A stretch of 40,046 nt of DNA from JAFTYO01 sp045644765. GTDB taxonomy: Bacteria; Pseudomonadota; Alphaproteobacteria; RF32; CAG-239. Both the position numbers and the translations under genes were made by a program. Where the stretch lies: positions 1-40,046 of the forward strand of contig JAZRHM010000002.1 of the NCBI GenBank assembly GCA_045644765.1, read 5' to 3'. How positions within the stretch are numbered: position 1 is the first letter of the stretch; every line of letters begins with the position of its first letter. A model generated the notes under the pieces. It did not search any database. It saw only the letters and a list, made by a program, of their open reading frames with translations, and had not been told where the DNA came from. Positions 1 to 9,263 of this stretch are shown piece after piece.

Positions 1-136
1 CAACAAATTCTGCACCACCAGCTTCTGCCAAAACTTTTGTGATAGCTGCTGTTAATGTTGTTTTACCGTGGTCAACGTGACCAATGGTTCCAATGTTGCA
101 GTGTGGCTTACTGCGTTCAAATTTCTCTTTTGCCAT
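1..136 (-). CDS. tuf: Elongation factor Tu, N-terminal part (cut by window edge)
   Basis: Only the first 45 codons are present; the rest lies beyond base 1. The translation starts MAKEKFERSKPHCNIGTIGH and continues into GHVDHGKTTL, the P-loop region of EF-Tu, the GTPase that delivers aminoacyl-tRNA to the ribosome. The ATG is preceded by GGAG about 9 nt upstream. It follows fusA by 70 nt on the same strand, the usual str operon order, so it is probably co-transcribed with rpsL-rpsG-fusA. The identification is firm; whether another tuf copy exists elsewhere cannot be seen. Confidence 0.96.
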   Translation of the reverse strand, partial: MAKEKFERSKPHCNIGTIGHVDHGKTTLTAAITKVLAEAGGAEFV

Positions 137-168
137 TGTAAATTTACTCCAAAATAAATTATAAGTTT

Positions 169-194
169 TGAAAGGGCGGGCTAGCCACCCTTTC
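169..194 (-). other. Hairpin in the fusA-tuf spacer
   Basis: An inverted repeat GAAAGGG...CCCTTTC encloses a second short palindrome, GGCTAGCC. On the minus strand it sits between the fusA stop and the tuf start and is not followed by a T-run, so it is not a normal intrinsic terminator. It may be an RNA processing or stability element that separates fusA and tuf messages. Seen directly; the role is inference. Confidence 0.5.
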
Positions 195-206
195 GGTTAA
201 TTAAAA

Positions 207-2282
207 TTAAGCGTTCTTGCTTTTGATTGTTTCTGCAATATCTCTTGGTACTTCAGCGTAATGATCAAATTGCATTGTAAACTGAGCACGACCTTGAGAT
301 AATGAGCGCAAGGTGTTTACGTATCCGAACATGTTAGCTAATGGTACAAATGCGTCTACAACACGAGCATTACCGCGTTGATCCATACCATTAATCATAC
401 CACGACGAGAGTTCAAATCACCAATGATATCACCCATATATTCTTCAGGGGTAACAACTTCAACCTTCATGATAGGTTCCAAAATTTTTGCATCGGCTTG
501 ACGCATACCTTCTCTGAAAGCAGCTCTTGCAGCAATTTCAAAACACATAACGTTAGAGTCTACTTCATGGTATGCACCATCATAAAGATTACATTTAACA
601 CCGGTTACCGGATATCCGGCTAATACACCGGTATCCATAGCGCTTCTCAAACCTTTTTCAACACCAGGGATATATTCTTTTGGAACGTTACCGCCAACAA
701 CTGTGTTGATAAATTCAAATCCGGTATGATCTTCTGTAGGTTCAAATTTAATTTTAACTCTAGCAAATTGACCTGCACCACCTGATTGTTTTTTGTGAGT
801 ATATTCAATATCGCAAGCTTTTGTAATGGTTTCACGATAAGCAACTTGCGGTTCACCAACATTTGCTTCAACTTTGAATTCACGTTTCAAACGATCAACA
901 ATAATGTCGAGGTGTAATTCGCCCATACCTTTAATGATTGTTTGTCCGCTTTCCGGATCTGAAGAAACCTTAAATGAAGGATCTTCCATAGCTAATCTTG
1001 CCAAAGCTAAGCCCATTTTCTCAACGTCAACTTTAGTTTTTGGTTCAACTGCAAGTTCAATCACAGGATCAGGGAATACCATGTTTTCCAAAACAATCGG
1101 ATTTGAAGAATCGCAAAGAGTATCACCGGTAGTGGTATCTTTTAAGCCTGCCAAAGCGATAATATCGCCTGCATAAGCTTCTTTCAAATCTTCACGTTTG
1201 TTAGCATGCATCAATAACATACGACCAACACGTTCTTTCTTGTCTTTAACAGAGTTATAAATGTAAGAACCTGCGTTCATAACACCTGAGTAAATACGTG
1301 TAAATGTTAAAGAACCAACGAACGGGTCGTTCATAATTTTAAATGCTAAAGCAGATAATGGTTCTGTATCGCTTGGTTTACGAACAATAACATCTTCTGT
1401 TCCAGGTTTTACACCTTCAATAGCCGGAATATCAACAGGTGAAGGCAAATAATCAATAACAGCATCTAACAATGGTTGAACACCTTTGTTTCTGAAAGCT
1501 GTACCGCATAATACTGGAACGAAATCTTGAGATAATGTACCTTTACGGATACATTTCTTTAATGTTTCAATTGATACTTCTTTACCTTCAAGGTAATCTT
1601 CCATAGCTTGCTCATCTTGTTCAACAGCCATTTCAACCAATTGGTTGTGATATTCTTCAGCTTTATCTTTCAAGTCAGCCGGGATATCAGTGATTTCAAT
1701 TGGAGCATCAGCTGTGTTACCTGTGTAGATGATTGCTTTCATGGTTAAAAGGTCAACGATACCTTTAAAATCATCTTCAGCGCCGATAGGCAATTGAATT
1801 GCCATAGGACGAGCGCCCAAACGATCAACAATCATGTCTAAGCAACGATAGAAGTTTGCACCGATTCGGTCCATTTTGTTACAGAAGCAAATACGTGGAA
1901 CACCATATTTGTCAGCTTGGCGCCAAACAGTTTCAGACTGTGGTTCAACACCGGCAACTGAGTCAAAAACAGTGATTGCACCATCAAGCACACGGAGAGA
2001 ACGTTCAACTTCAACAGTGAAGTCAACGTGTCCCGGGGTGGCGATGATGTTTACACGGTTACCTTTCCAGTAACAAGTTGTAGCGGCAGATGTAATTGTA
2101 ATACCGCGTTCTTGTTCTTGCTCCATCCAGTCCATGGTTGCAGCACCATCGTGTGTTTCACCGATTTTGTGGTTTACACCTGTGTAGAACAAAATACGTT
2201 CGGTTGTAGTTGTTTTACCGGCATCGATGTGAGCCATGATACCAATATTACGATACATTTCCAATTTATGTGTGCGAGCCAT
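207..2282 (-). CDS. fusA: Elongation factor G
   Basis: The 691-residue product is the cytoplasmic translocase GTPase that moves tRNA and mRNA through the ribosome after peptide transfer. The G1 loop AHIDAGKTTTTERIL lies near residues 17-31. Switch regions follow, with RGITITSAA near residue 60 and the G3 motif DTPG-like ATPGHVDF near residues 82-89. NKMD (G4) lies near residue 136. Domains II-V follow at normal length. The ATG has AAGGAG 7-8 nt upstream. It lies 18 nt after rpsG and before tuf. No truncation or unusual substitution was noted. Confidence 0.98.
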   Translation of the reverse strand: MARTHKLEMYRNIGIMAHIDAGKTTTTERILFYTGVNHKIGETHDGAATMDWMEQEQERGITITSAATTCYWKGNRVNIIATPGHVDFTVEVERSLRVLDGAITVFDSVAGVEPQSETVWRQADKYGVPRICFCNKMDRIGANFYRCLDMIVDRLGARPMAIQLPIGAEDDFKGIVDLLTMKAIIYTGNTADAPIEITDIPADLKDKAEEYHNQLVEMAVEQDEQAMEDYLEGKEVSIETLKKCIRKGTLSQDFVPVLCGTAFRNKGVQPLLDAVIDYLPSPVDIPAIEGVKPGTEDVIVRKPSDTEPLSALAFKIMNDPFVGSLTFTRIYSGVMNAGSYIYNSVKDKKERVGRMLLMHANKREDLKEAYAGDIIALAGLKDTTTGDTLCDSSNPIVLENMVFPDPVIELAVEPKTKVDVEKMGLALARLAMEDPSFKVSSDPESGQTIIKGMGELHLDIIVDRLKREFKVEANVGEPQVAYRETITKACDIEYTHKKQSGGAGQFARVKIKFEPTEDHTGFEFINTVVGGNVPKEYIPGVEKGLRSAMDTGVLAGYPVTGVKCNLYDGAYHEVDSNVMCFEIAARAAFREGMRQADAKILEPIMKVEVVTPEEYMGDIIGDLNSRRGMINGMDQRGNARVVDAFVPLANMFGYVNTLRSLSQGRAQFTMQFDHYAEVPRDIAETIKSKNA

Positions 2283-2300
2283 TTTGTAACTCCTTTCTGA

Positions 2301-2771
2301 TTAGAACTTATAGTGTGAGAATGCTTTGTTTGCTTCAGCCATTTTGTGAGTATCTTCACGTTTTTTAACTGCAGCACCTTTGTTTGCATAAGCATCTAAC
2401 AATTCGCCGGCAATTCTGTCTGTCATTGTATTTTCAGAACGTTTTAACGCAGCTGCAATGATCCAACGAATAGACAATGCTTGACGACGGTCAGCTCTAA
2501 CTTCGCAAGGAACCTGATATGTTGCACCACCCACACGACGTGAGCGAACTTCAACCATAGGTTTAACATTTTCAATAGCTTCCAAGAAAACCGGTAACGG
2601 TTCTTGTTTTGTTTTAGAAGCGATAACATCAAAAGCTGAATATACAATTTTTTCTGCAACAGCTTTTTTACCGTCTTCCATGATATTATTAATAAATTTA
2701 GCTACTACCTTATCATGATATTTTGCATCAGGTAGTACAATTCTTTTTACAGCACTATGACGACGTGACAT
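2301..2771 (-). CDS. rpsG: 30S ribosomal protein S7
   Basis: The 156-residue product begins MSRRHSAVKR, a classic S7 start, and contains the conserved stretch VGGATYQVP near residues 80-88. S7 nucleates assembly of the 30S head by binding the 3' domain of 16S rRNA. The start has AGGAGA 8 nt upstream. It sits 11 nt after rpsL and 18 nt before fusA, so it belongs to the str operon. In E. coli S7 autoregulates this operon translationally; whether that holds here cannot be judged from the short spacers. Confidence 0.98.
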   Translation of the reverse strand: MSRRHSAVKRIVLPDAKYHDKVVAKFINNIMEDGKKAVAEKIVYSAFDVIASKTKQEPLPVFLEAIENVKPMVEVRSRRVGGATYQVPCEVRADRRQALSIRWIIAAALKRSENTMTDRIAGELLDAYANKGAAVKKREDTHKMAEANKAFSHYKF

Positions 2772-2782
2772 CTGATATTCTC

Positions 2783-3154
2783 CTATTTAGGTCTCTTAGC
2801 GCCGTATAAAGAACGACGTTGACGACGTTTTGACACACCTTGAGTATCCAAGGTACCGCGAATAATATGATAGCGAACACCAGGTAAGTCTTTCACACGG
2901 CCTCCTCTAATCAGCACCACTGAGTGTTCTTGAAGATTATGACCTTCACCAGGGATGTAGCTGATTACTTCAAAGCCGTTAGTTAGACGTACACGAGCCA
3001 CTTTACGCAAAGCCGAGTTAGGCTTTTTAGGGGTTGTAGTATAAACCCTTGTACAAACACCGCGTTTTTGTGGACAAGCTTTCAAAGCCGGAACTTTGTT
3101 TCTCTTCACTTTTGGTGTTCGTGAGTTACGAATTAACTGATTAATTGTAGGCAT
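2783..3154 (-). CDS. rpsL: 30S ribosomal protein S12
   Basis: The 123-residue product begins MPTINQLIRNSR and has the S12 signatures TTPKKPNSALRK and RGGRVKDLPGVRYH. S12 sits at the decoding centre and controls accuracy. The lysines at the positions classically altered in streptomycin resistance (Lys43 and the Lys in GRVKDLPG) are the wild-type residues. The reading frame stays open 11 codons further upstream, but MPTINQ is the universal S12 start and is preceded by AAGGAAA, so the shorter start is chosen. First gene of the operon. Confidence 0.97.
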   Translation of the reverse strand: MPTINQLIRNSRTPKVKRNKVPALKACPQKRGVCTRVYTTTPKKPNSALRKVARVRLTNGFEVISYIPGEGHNLQEHSVVLIRGGRVKDLPGVRYHIIRGTLDTQGVSKRRQRRSLYGAKRPK

Positions 3155-3196
3155 CACAAATTTCCTTAAAAGTTTAAAATTTAACACAAAATACCT

Positions 3197-3222
3197 GCTT
3201 TAGAGAGAGTTCTCCCTAAAGC
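3197..3222 (-). promoter_or_regulatory. Stem-loop in the rpsL operon leader
   Basis: A 26-nt near-perfect inverted repeat (GCTTTAGGGAGA / TCTCTCTAAAGC, one G-T wobble) lies just downstream of the predicted -10 box and about 45 nt before the rpsL ATG. It would form an 11-12 bp stem at the very 5' end of the transcript. There is no T-run after it, so it is not a terminator. It may stabilise the mRNA or bind a ribosomal protein. The function is inferred. Confidence 0.55.
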
Positions 3223-3232
3223 AAGTGTGCGC

Positions 3233-3261
3233 ATACTAGCTTTATTGTTTTGTTATGTCAA
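3233..3261 (-). promoter_or_regulatory. Predicted sigma-70 promoter of the rpsL-rpsG-fusA-tuf operon
   Basis: On the minus strand TTGACA (3256-3261) and TAGTAT (3233-3238) are separated by 17 nt. This is a near-consensus housekeeping promoter placed about 80 nt before rpsL. Confidence 0.7.
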
Positions 3262-3323
3262 GCTTTTTTATTTATGTATTGTATAATTTGCAATTAAATT
3301 TTAGGTTTAATGACTTACACTTA

Positions 3324-4220
3324 TTAATTAACACATAAAATCAGCGTAATTACGGCAACCGTAATTAAAATCATGGCTTTTCGGTTTGGTTTAGGATACG
3401 GAATATGCCTGATATATTTGTTGTAAATGTGGTTTGCTGCAGCCACCCAAATCGGATATAAATTCAAAATTGCCATTGTGTATGCAGGATTCTCCACAAA
3501 GTGTAAGCTGCAGTTTTTAAATGTATATGTCGATAACATCAAAACAATGATAGGAACTCCGACACAAAGCACATTGCGAGGATTTATCACTTCTTCTATT
3601 TTGTTTCCGTTTTTGAAGAATATAACAGCATTGATGCCGCCAGCCACGGCAGAAGTAATTAAAGAGTAGTAAAATATAGAATTTACAAGCATATTTGTTT
3701 CAACGCTCATCAATATTTTGCATTGTATATCAATGATTGCAATACTGAGCATAGCAGGTAAAAGATAGAAAAATGCCTTACTGGAAACTCGGTTTTGTTT
3801 TAAAATAAATACGGAAAAAGCCAAACACAAAAGTGCAAAAATAATCAACGTCATTCGGTAAGGATTTTCCATCAGTCCGGTCAACAATTGTGGCATAAAC
3901 ATGAACCAAGCAAAAAATTCAAGCACAATAGACAACGGTTGTAACATAGCAGCATTTTCTGCTCCGAAAACTTTAGCTGCATTAATCACTCTATTGTCCA
4001 AGAAGGCGATAAGGAGACCATTTCCTATACATAGGTAGTAAAAATTTATTCCACTTGGAGGCGTGATAAAAAAAACAAAAGGAAGCAAACATATAGCGGT
4101 GCCGATACCACGATATATCATAACCAAAGATCCCTTAAGTCGAAATACCTGATTAGAAAAAACAAACATTGCTGTGGTCATTCCGGCAAAAAAAGCAAAC
4201 ACCCACCATAAATTTTGCAT
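3324..4220 (-). CDS. EamA/DMT-like membrane transporter, substrate unknown
   Basis: The 298-residue protein is almost entirely hydrophobic, with about ten predicted membrane helices and a positively charged stretch near residue 275 (KYIRHIPYPKPNRK). Length and the two-times-five helix pattern fit the drug/metabolite transporter superfamily; I see no residue that fixes a substrate. The ATG has TAGGAGTG closely upstream. It is a single gene, with its start facing the divergent M3 peptidase gene across a 293-nt spacer. A generic membrane protein of another family is possible. Confidence 0.7.
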   Translation of the reverse strand: MQNLWWVFAFFAGMTTAMFVFSNQVFRLKGSLVMIYRGIGTAICLLPFVFFITPPSGINFYYLCIGNGLLIAFLDNRVINAAKVFGAENAAMLQPLSIVLEFFAWFMFMPQLLTGLMENPYRMTLIIFALLCLAFSVFILKQNRVSSKAFFYLLPAMLSIAIIDIQCKILMSVETNMLVNSIFYYSLITSAVAGGINAVIFFKNGNKIEEVINPRNVLCVGVPIIVLMLSTYTFKNCSLHFVENPAYTMAILNLYPIWVAAANHIYNKYIRHIPYPKPNRKAMILITVAVITLILCVN

Positions 4221-4439
4221 AATACACTCCTATATTTGTTTAAACTCATGAAAATGCTATCTTTAATGGAGGTGTTTGTAAATATGATTTTATATTTTAC
4301 TAACTTATTTTCAATATAATAAAAAATTATATCAGCTGTTTTGACAAAACTAAATGATTGTTTGTTTTAATTAAATTCTTGTCTGTAATAAAGTAAAATA
4401 AAAAAATTGCCAAAATGTAATTTTTGTATACAATTTGTC

Positions 4440-4468
4440 TTGACTTTGTTTTATTAAAAGATTATCAT
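4440..4468 (+). promoter_or_regulatory. Predicted promoter of the M3 peptidase gene
   Basis: TTGACT (4440-4445) and TATCAT (4463-4468) are 17 nt apart. The predicted transcript would start near 4475, leaving a leader of about 40 nt that contains the mini-ORF listed next. The rest of the 4221-4513 spacer is AT-rich and shows no other gene. Confidence 0.65.
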
Positions 4469-4486
4469 CAGAACAACAGAAAAATT

Positions 4487-4504
4487 TATGTTTAACTATT
4501 AATC
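4487..4504 (+). promoter_or_regulatory. Leader motif with mini-ORF Met-Phe-Asn-Tyr-stop
   Basis: TTTATGTTTAACTATTAA is repeated exactly upstream of the gene at 25273 and in related form (ATGTTTCAC) upstream of the gene at 24481. In all three the ATG of the motif lies 20-21 nt after the -10 box. Here ATG-TTT-AAC-TAT-TAA (4489-4503) ends 10 nt before the main ATG. The role is unknown. Confidence 0.5.
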
Positions 4505-4513
4505 CATACAATT

Positions 4514-6325
4514 ATGAGGAAGAAAAAGACTAAAGACAATCCGGTAAACAGTTTACCTGGTTGGGATTTATCAGTTGCTTTTTACAGCAGTTTGGAAGAT
4601 ACCCAGATTGGTGCAGATCTCAAGCAATTGAAATCGATTTCGAAAGAATTGGCTCTTTATCGTGGCGAGATTGAAGAATTGAAACCTTTTGAGCTCAGCC
4701 TTATGCTGGCAAAGTATGAAACAGTCATTGCGCTTAGTCGTAAGCTTCACTATTTTGCGCATCTGTACTCAGATACGCACAAGACAGATGAAGCCGTTTC
4801 ACGTTTCAAATCGTCGATTGGTGAGGAAATTTCCAATGCGACCGAGCATCTTAGCTTTATCCACTTTGAGTTGAACGGACTGCCTTTATACAAAAAAGAA
4901 GAGTTCATCAATCATCCGAAGTTGTATCGTTGGATGCCTTGGCTGAGGAGTTTGTTCCAAGGCTATTGGTCACTCAGCGAAGCAGCTGTATTTATCATCA
5001 ACAAAAAGTCGATTGTATCATCTTCATGGGATCGTCTCTATGATGAAACTTGCGCTAAACTGAAGTTCCGTTTGAAAGGTAAAATCTTAAACGAGGCTGA
5101 AATCGGTGAGAAGGTTGGTGATAAGTCTGCACAAGTTCGTCAAGCCGCAACTGCCGAGATGAATCGTGTTTACAAAGAAAATGCACACATCATCACGATG
5201 TGTTATAACATGATTTTGAAGGACAAAAGCGTCGATGACGAGCTGTATAGCATGAGCGAACCTGTAAGTAGCAGTTTGTATAGCAATGGTATCAGCAAGA
5301 AAGATTTGATGACAATGGTCAATGCCGTTGCAGATTCCTACATCCCGATTCCTAATCGTTTTTACAAATTGAAGGCAAAAATGATGAAGGTAGATCGCAT
5401 CAGTTATGCTGATCGCAACTACAATCCGGTTGAGGTTAAGGAAAAGAAAGTTACTTGGCAAGAGTGTGCACAATCTGTAATTGATGCATATGCAGAGTTT
5501 TCTTATGAGTACGCCGCACGTGCCGCGCTGATTATCAATTCAGGTATCATTGATGTACCTCCTCGTGAAGGAAAGATCAGTGGAGCATATTGTCTGAGGG
5601 GAGAAGATCCTTATATGTTGCTTAACTTTAGCGGATATGAAAGTTATGCAAGGACAGCTGCTCATGAATGTGGTCATGCCGTGCATCACCAATTGTCTGC
5701 AACGGTTGGTATTTTGAACGATACAACACCTACAGCTCTTGCTGAAGTTGCTTCTGAATTTGCCGAATATTTGTTGTTCAGGAAACAAATGGCAAAAGCC
5801 GAAACCAATCGTGAGAAGTTAGCTCTGTTGATTGATCGTGTTCAAGACATGATCAACTCTATTCACCGTCAGGTGGCTTTCTACAAATTCGAAGAGTTTA
5901 CTCATCGCGAGCGTAAGAAAGGTGAGCTTTCTACAGAAAGATTAAACCAAATCTGGCGTGAACAATCTTCCCGTTACTTTGGTTTTGATATTGGTGAAGA
6001 GGTAGACCATATGTGGATGGGTATTTCTCATATTTTCAACATGCCGTATTATGTGTATTCATACGCTTTTGCGGGTTTGGTTGTTAACAACCTTATCAAG
6101 GCCTATGAAAATTGGGATGAAAACCACGAAGGTCAAATTCAAGAAAGCTTTGCAGACTTGTATCTTAACATGCTCTCATGTACGGGCGTTGAAGATTACA
6201 AGAGCTTACTTGAGCCTTTTGATATCGATGCAGATGATCCTGAATTTTGGTATAAAGGTCTTTCTCTCATCACAGAGTATATTGATGAGATTGAAAAACT
6301 GGCCAAGGCTGAAGGTCTGTTGTAA
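4514..6325 (+). CDS. pepF: M3 family oligoendopeptidase F
   Basis: The 603-residue product matches the M3B oligoendopeptidase F family: an N-terminal oligo-F domain, then a zinc-metallopeptidase domain. The zinc site is His384-Glu-Cys-Gly-His388, followed 22 residues later by Glu411 in AEVASEFAEY, the third ligand at the family's spacing. Such enzymes are cytosolic and cut short peptides. There is no signal peptide. The start lacks a Shine-Dalgarno site; MRKKKTK follows a shared leader motif. By eye the gene is richer in G+C (about 40%) than neighbours such as the PAS gene, so recent acquisition or high expression is possible. Monocistronic, closed by a strong terminator. Confidence 0.93.
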   Translation: MRKKKTKDNPVNSLPGWDLSVAFYSSLEDTQIGADLKQLKSISKELALYRGEIEELKPFELSLMLAKYETVIALSRKLHYFAHLYSDTHKTDEAVSRFKSSIGEEISNATEHLSFIHFELNGLPLYKKEEFINHPKLYRWMPWLRSLFQGYWSLSEAAVFIINKKSIVSSSWDRLYDETCAKLKFRLKGKILNEAEIGEKVGDKSAQVRQAATAEMNRVYKENAHIITMCYNMILKDKSVDDELYSMSEPVSSSLYSNGISKKDLMTMVNAVADSYIPIPNRFYKLKAKMMKVDRISYADRNYNPVEVKEKKVTWQECAQSVIDAYAEFSYEYAARAALIINSGIIDVPPREGKISGAYCLRGEDPYMLLNFSGYESYARTAAHECGHAVHHQLSATVGILNDTTPTALAEVASEFAEYLLFRKQMAKAETNREKLALLIDRVQDMINSIHRQVAFYKFEEFTHRERKKGELSTERLNQIWREQSSRYFGFDIGEEVDHMWMGISHIFNMPYYVYSYAFAGLVVNNLIKAYENWDENHEGQIQESFADLYLNMLSCTGVEDYKSLLEPFDIDADDPEFWYKGLSLITEYIDEIEKLAKAEGLL

Positions 6326-6344
6326 AAACTGATGCTTATTTAAT

Positions 6345-6384
6345 AACAAACTCCGTTGGTGTTATCCAACGGAGTTTGTTTTTG
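6345..6384 (+). terminator. Intrinsic terminator of the M3 peptidase gene
   Basis: A 15-bp perfect stem (AACAAACTCCGTTGG / CCAACGGAGTTTGTT) with a 6-nt loop is followed by a T-run. Confidence 0.92.
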
Positions 6385-6390
6385 TGTATA

Positions 6391-6426
6391 AAAAACGACC
6401 GGATAATTCCACCGGTCGTTTTGTTT
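6391..6426 (-). terminator. Intrinsic terminator of the Cys-rich exported protein gene
   Basis: The stem AAACGACCGG / CCGGTCGTTT has A-runs on one side and T-rich sequence on the other, so it can work on both strands. On the minus strand it lies directly after the 6441-9095 gene. Confidence 0.85.
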
Positions 6427-6440
6427 AGATTAGCAAATAT

Positions 6441-9095
6441 CTATTGAGCTGAAACTCCACCTTGCATGTCTATAACTGGTCCGTCAAACTTCTGTTGATA
6501 AACAAGGTACTCTGTAGAAGTCAAAAACGTATTCCTATAATTATCAAGAAGTCTGTCTCTTAAACTGTCAGGAATTGAGCTTGATGTTCCTTCCGTTTTT
6601 TCTTCTTCAGTTACATCACCTAGCATATCATTGTACATACCTTCTATGCTGGTATATGTGCTTTCTAAATATGTTTCATAGGCATTAGCGTCGGTCTCGG
6701 CAAATTTATTAAAGTCTCCAAGTTTGGTAAAGTAGTCACCAAAATTAGGTTGGAATGTGCTTCCTAATGAACCTGATGATTTATCGCCAAGCTCAGCATC
6801 TAAGGTCAGCTCTACAGCAGGTCTGATAAAGCATCCTTGAACACCGGTTTTGTAATAATCGTTGGTTGTATCCGTCCACTCGTATCCTGCAAAGTTAGGA
6901 TTTAATGATTGTTTGCCGTCTGGACCTATATTGTCAAACTTAGACTTACTTCTATAATCCCAGTTAGCATATCTGTTAGCTGAGACATAGTAGAAAGAAT
7001 TGCTACCGTTTAATGATTCGCCAAAACATCTTTCTGTAGGCTCTTTTGAACCGTTTTTGTACAATTCATAAGGGCATATATAAGCTGAACCATGCCAATA
7101 CATTCTCATTCTGCAGTAGAAACCGTCTCCATCATCACGACATGCACCAGATCTGCTTTCTTTATCAGAGCATTCACCACCATACATGACACCAATTCTC
7201 CATGGTTCAACACCTTGAGGCCACTTACTGCCTTCCGTTTTGCCGTCCCATTCACGTTGAATTAAGCCTGAGTCTGTTTCTTCATAGTATCTTACACCAT
7301 AGCTAAGAGGAATGTAAGCATCGGTTCTGCTAGCCAATCCACAATATTTATTTGCCACATACAGTCTGCCATAAAGAATATCTTCCAGTGTAATGTGAGA
7401 TGAGTTTGCTCTTTTGACATGGGTTATAGCTGCATCCGAAGCAAGAGTCGAGCATGTGCTAGTTGTTTTTTGGTCAGCAGAAATTCCGTACCATAAGTAG
7501 TTTTGGTAAGCTGGTTTATTATCAAAACCAGTATTTTTTCTCATATAGATATGAGGACCATTAGAGTAGCGAGGCCATTTGTTAGATTTTGATGCTATAC
7601 CTGAAAAATCATTAACCATAACAGCTCTGTCTACTTTGCTGTCAGAGTTATGTTTGACCCAATAGCACTGATATACATCGGCGTAAGTATATTTTGCGTC
7701 ATCTGTAGACCAACCTTTATTTTTGGTTCTGTAACTACCTTGACAAGCTTTTGAATATGTCGCACCCATGTATGTGACCTCGTGTGTTTGGTCTAATTTC
7801 ATCGCAAACAAGTTAGAGCGTTTGCTTTTGAATTTTGAATTACCATGGTCATCGTAAAATACTTTATTTTTTATATTAGTATTACTCAAGATTGCATCAA
7901 CATCCTCATTGGTCATAACACCCCAATTTGTTGTGTCTGTATCATAAGCAAGGTGTGTTATACTTGTAGGTGAAGATTCTGTATAAGCATCAGTACCTGT
8001 AGTTCCGTATATATAAGTACCATCCGGGCTCATCATATGAGCATCATTCTCAGCGACGACTCTTAATACAACCTTGGTTTCGCTCTGTTTGGTAGCCTTG
8101 GTTACAACACCTAACTTATAGTTTTTACTGGTATGTAAAGCATTAAGATCTTTTTCCATGTTTTCTGTAACATCAGATATGTCGTTATAGCAATATCCAC
8201 CTTTGATAGCATAATCGCCAGGTTGACATAGTTTTTCTTTTGTATAACATACGTTACCGTTTGATAAAGTGGTGTTTTTCAATCTGTATCCTTTAATCGG
8301 ATATGATGAACCACCGACATCTGTACAGCTCTTAACTTTGCATGCACGACATGTTACGGCAGAAGAGCCAATAGCAGCTCTCCAAGTTTTCTTTTCTGTA
8401 TCAACTTCTACTTCTGTGTCAGCGTTACAAGATTGGCGATAATAATATTCACCAATTTTATTTCCTGTACAACTTGGTGTTGAAAACGCAGAAGCATATC
8501 CCGGTACGGAACATTCTGCTCCTTTGTTAAACGCCATTCCTGAATATCCGTATTGTTCATGTGCTATATAATTATATACAGATGTATCGCATTTACAGCT
8601 TTTATATCTTCTTACATTAACACCATTATACACTTCATCACAATATTCCGATGAAGTGTCTAAAACAGAGTTGTTTCCGCAAAGCTGAACTGAATGGAAA
8701 GTTTCTCCATCTAAGGTAGAAACATCTGTTGTGCTGGCAACATATTTATATTCAGCTTTACAGATTTTTTTCTCATATTTATCATCACACTGATTGCTGT
8801 AATCATACTTTTCGTCAGTGTTGTCATATTGATACTCTGCAGGACATGTGCAGCTTTCATAATATTTGATACCACTACGAGTACAGTAATCAGTTGATAA
8901 AACCTTAGGGCTTAGACAATCTGTTTCCTTTATTGTGAAAGCGCAAATTTCACCAACAACCATTGGGGCAATTTGCTGATCATTGCATCGGCCGTCCGCA
9001 AGGAAACAAACTTTTGCGTCAACCGGTGTAACCACACTCGCTGATATGCAAGCAGAAAAAGTGGTTAAAATCAATGGTTTAAAATATATTTTCAT
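6441..9095 (-). CDS. Large exported cysteine-rich protein, function unknown
   Basis: The product is 884 residues from the ATG at 9095, which has GGAGATG upstream; an in-frame ATG ten codons earlier has no ribosome site. The N-terminus (MKIYFKPLILTTFSACISAS...PVDA) is a Sec signal peptide. The first third is rich in cysteine, with loosely repeated units of the type YC-x(4-8)-YY-x-SCxC (YYESCTC, RYKSCKC, YYRQSCN), suggesting disulfide-linked modules. The middle and C-terminal parts have many Tyr, Trp and Asp residues and paired cysteines, then a helical, Cys-free tail. No enzymatic motif is recognised. Surface, envelope or secreted location is likely. A TTGAAA-17-TACAAT promoter precedes it. 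Confidence 0.85.
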   Translation of the reverse strand: MKIYFKPLILTTFSACISASVVTPVDAKVCFLADGRCNDQQIAPMVVGEICAFTIKETDCLSPKVLSTDYCTRSGIKYYESCTCPAEYQYDNTDEKYDYSNQCDDKYEKKICKAEYKYVASTTDVSTLDGETFHSVQLCGNNSVLDTSSEYCDEVYNGVNVRRYKSCKCDTSVYNYIAHEQYGYSGMAFNKGAECSVPGYASAFSTPSCTGNKIGEYYYRQSCNADTEVEVDTEKKTWRAAIGSSAVTCRACKVKSCTDVGGSSYPIKGYRLKNTTLSNGNVCYTKEKLCQPGDYAIKGGYCYNDISDVTENMEKDLNALHTSKNYKLGVVTKATKQSETKVVLRVVAENDAHMMSPDGTYIYGTTGTDAYTESSPTSITHLAYDTDTTNWGVMTNEDVDAILSNTNIKNKVFYDDHGNSKFKSKRSNLFAMKLDQTHEVTYMGATYSKACQGSYRTKNKGWSTDDAKYTYADVYQCYWVKHNSDSKVDRAVMVNDFSGIASKSNKWPRYSNGPHIYMRKNTGFDNKPAYQNYLWYGISADQKTTSTCSTLASDAAITHVKRANSSHITLEDILYGRLYVANKYCGLASRTDAYIPLSYGVRYYEETDSGLIQREWDGKTEGSKWPQGVEPWRIGVMYGGECSDKESRSGACRDDGDGFYCRMRMYWHGSAYICPYELYKNGSKEPTERCFGESLNGSNSFYYVSANRYANWDYRSKSKFDNIGPDGKQSLNPNFAGYEWTDTTNDYYKTGVQGCFIRPAVELTLDAELGDKSSGSLGSTFQPNFGDYFTKLGDFNKFAETDANAYETYLESTYTSIEGMYNDMLGDVTEEEKTEGTSSSIPDSLRDRLLDNYRNTFLTSTEYLVYQQKFDGPVIDMQGGVSAQ

Positions 9096-9143
9096 GACAC
9101 ATCTCCATATAATTATATTGCGCAAATACTATATTCTGCCTTA

Positions 9144-9172
9144 ATTGTAGCATAGATTTTTTGCTGTTTCAA
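9144..9172 (-). promoter_or_regulatory. Predicted promoter of the Cys-rich exported protein gene
   Basis: On the minus strand TTGAAA (9167-9172) and TACAAT (9144-9149) are separated by 17 nt, about 50 nt upstream of the chosen start. Confidence 0.65.
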
Positions 9173-9263
9173 TTATTTTTTGCTTTATAGCAAGCTCTTT
9201 TAATAAAGTTCATAAAAGTGTAACATTTGGTTTAAGTTGCAGATTTTACATTGTTTTTTATTG

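Noticed and set aside
3155..3187. N-terminal extension of S12
   Set aside because: No ribosome site; MPTINQ is the universal start and has AAGGAAA before it.
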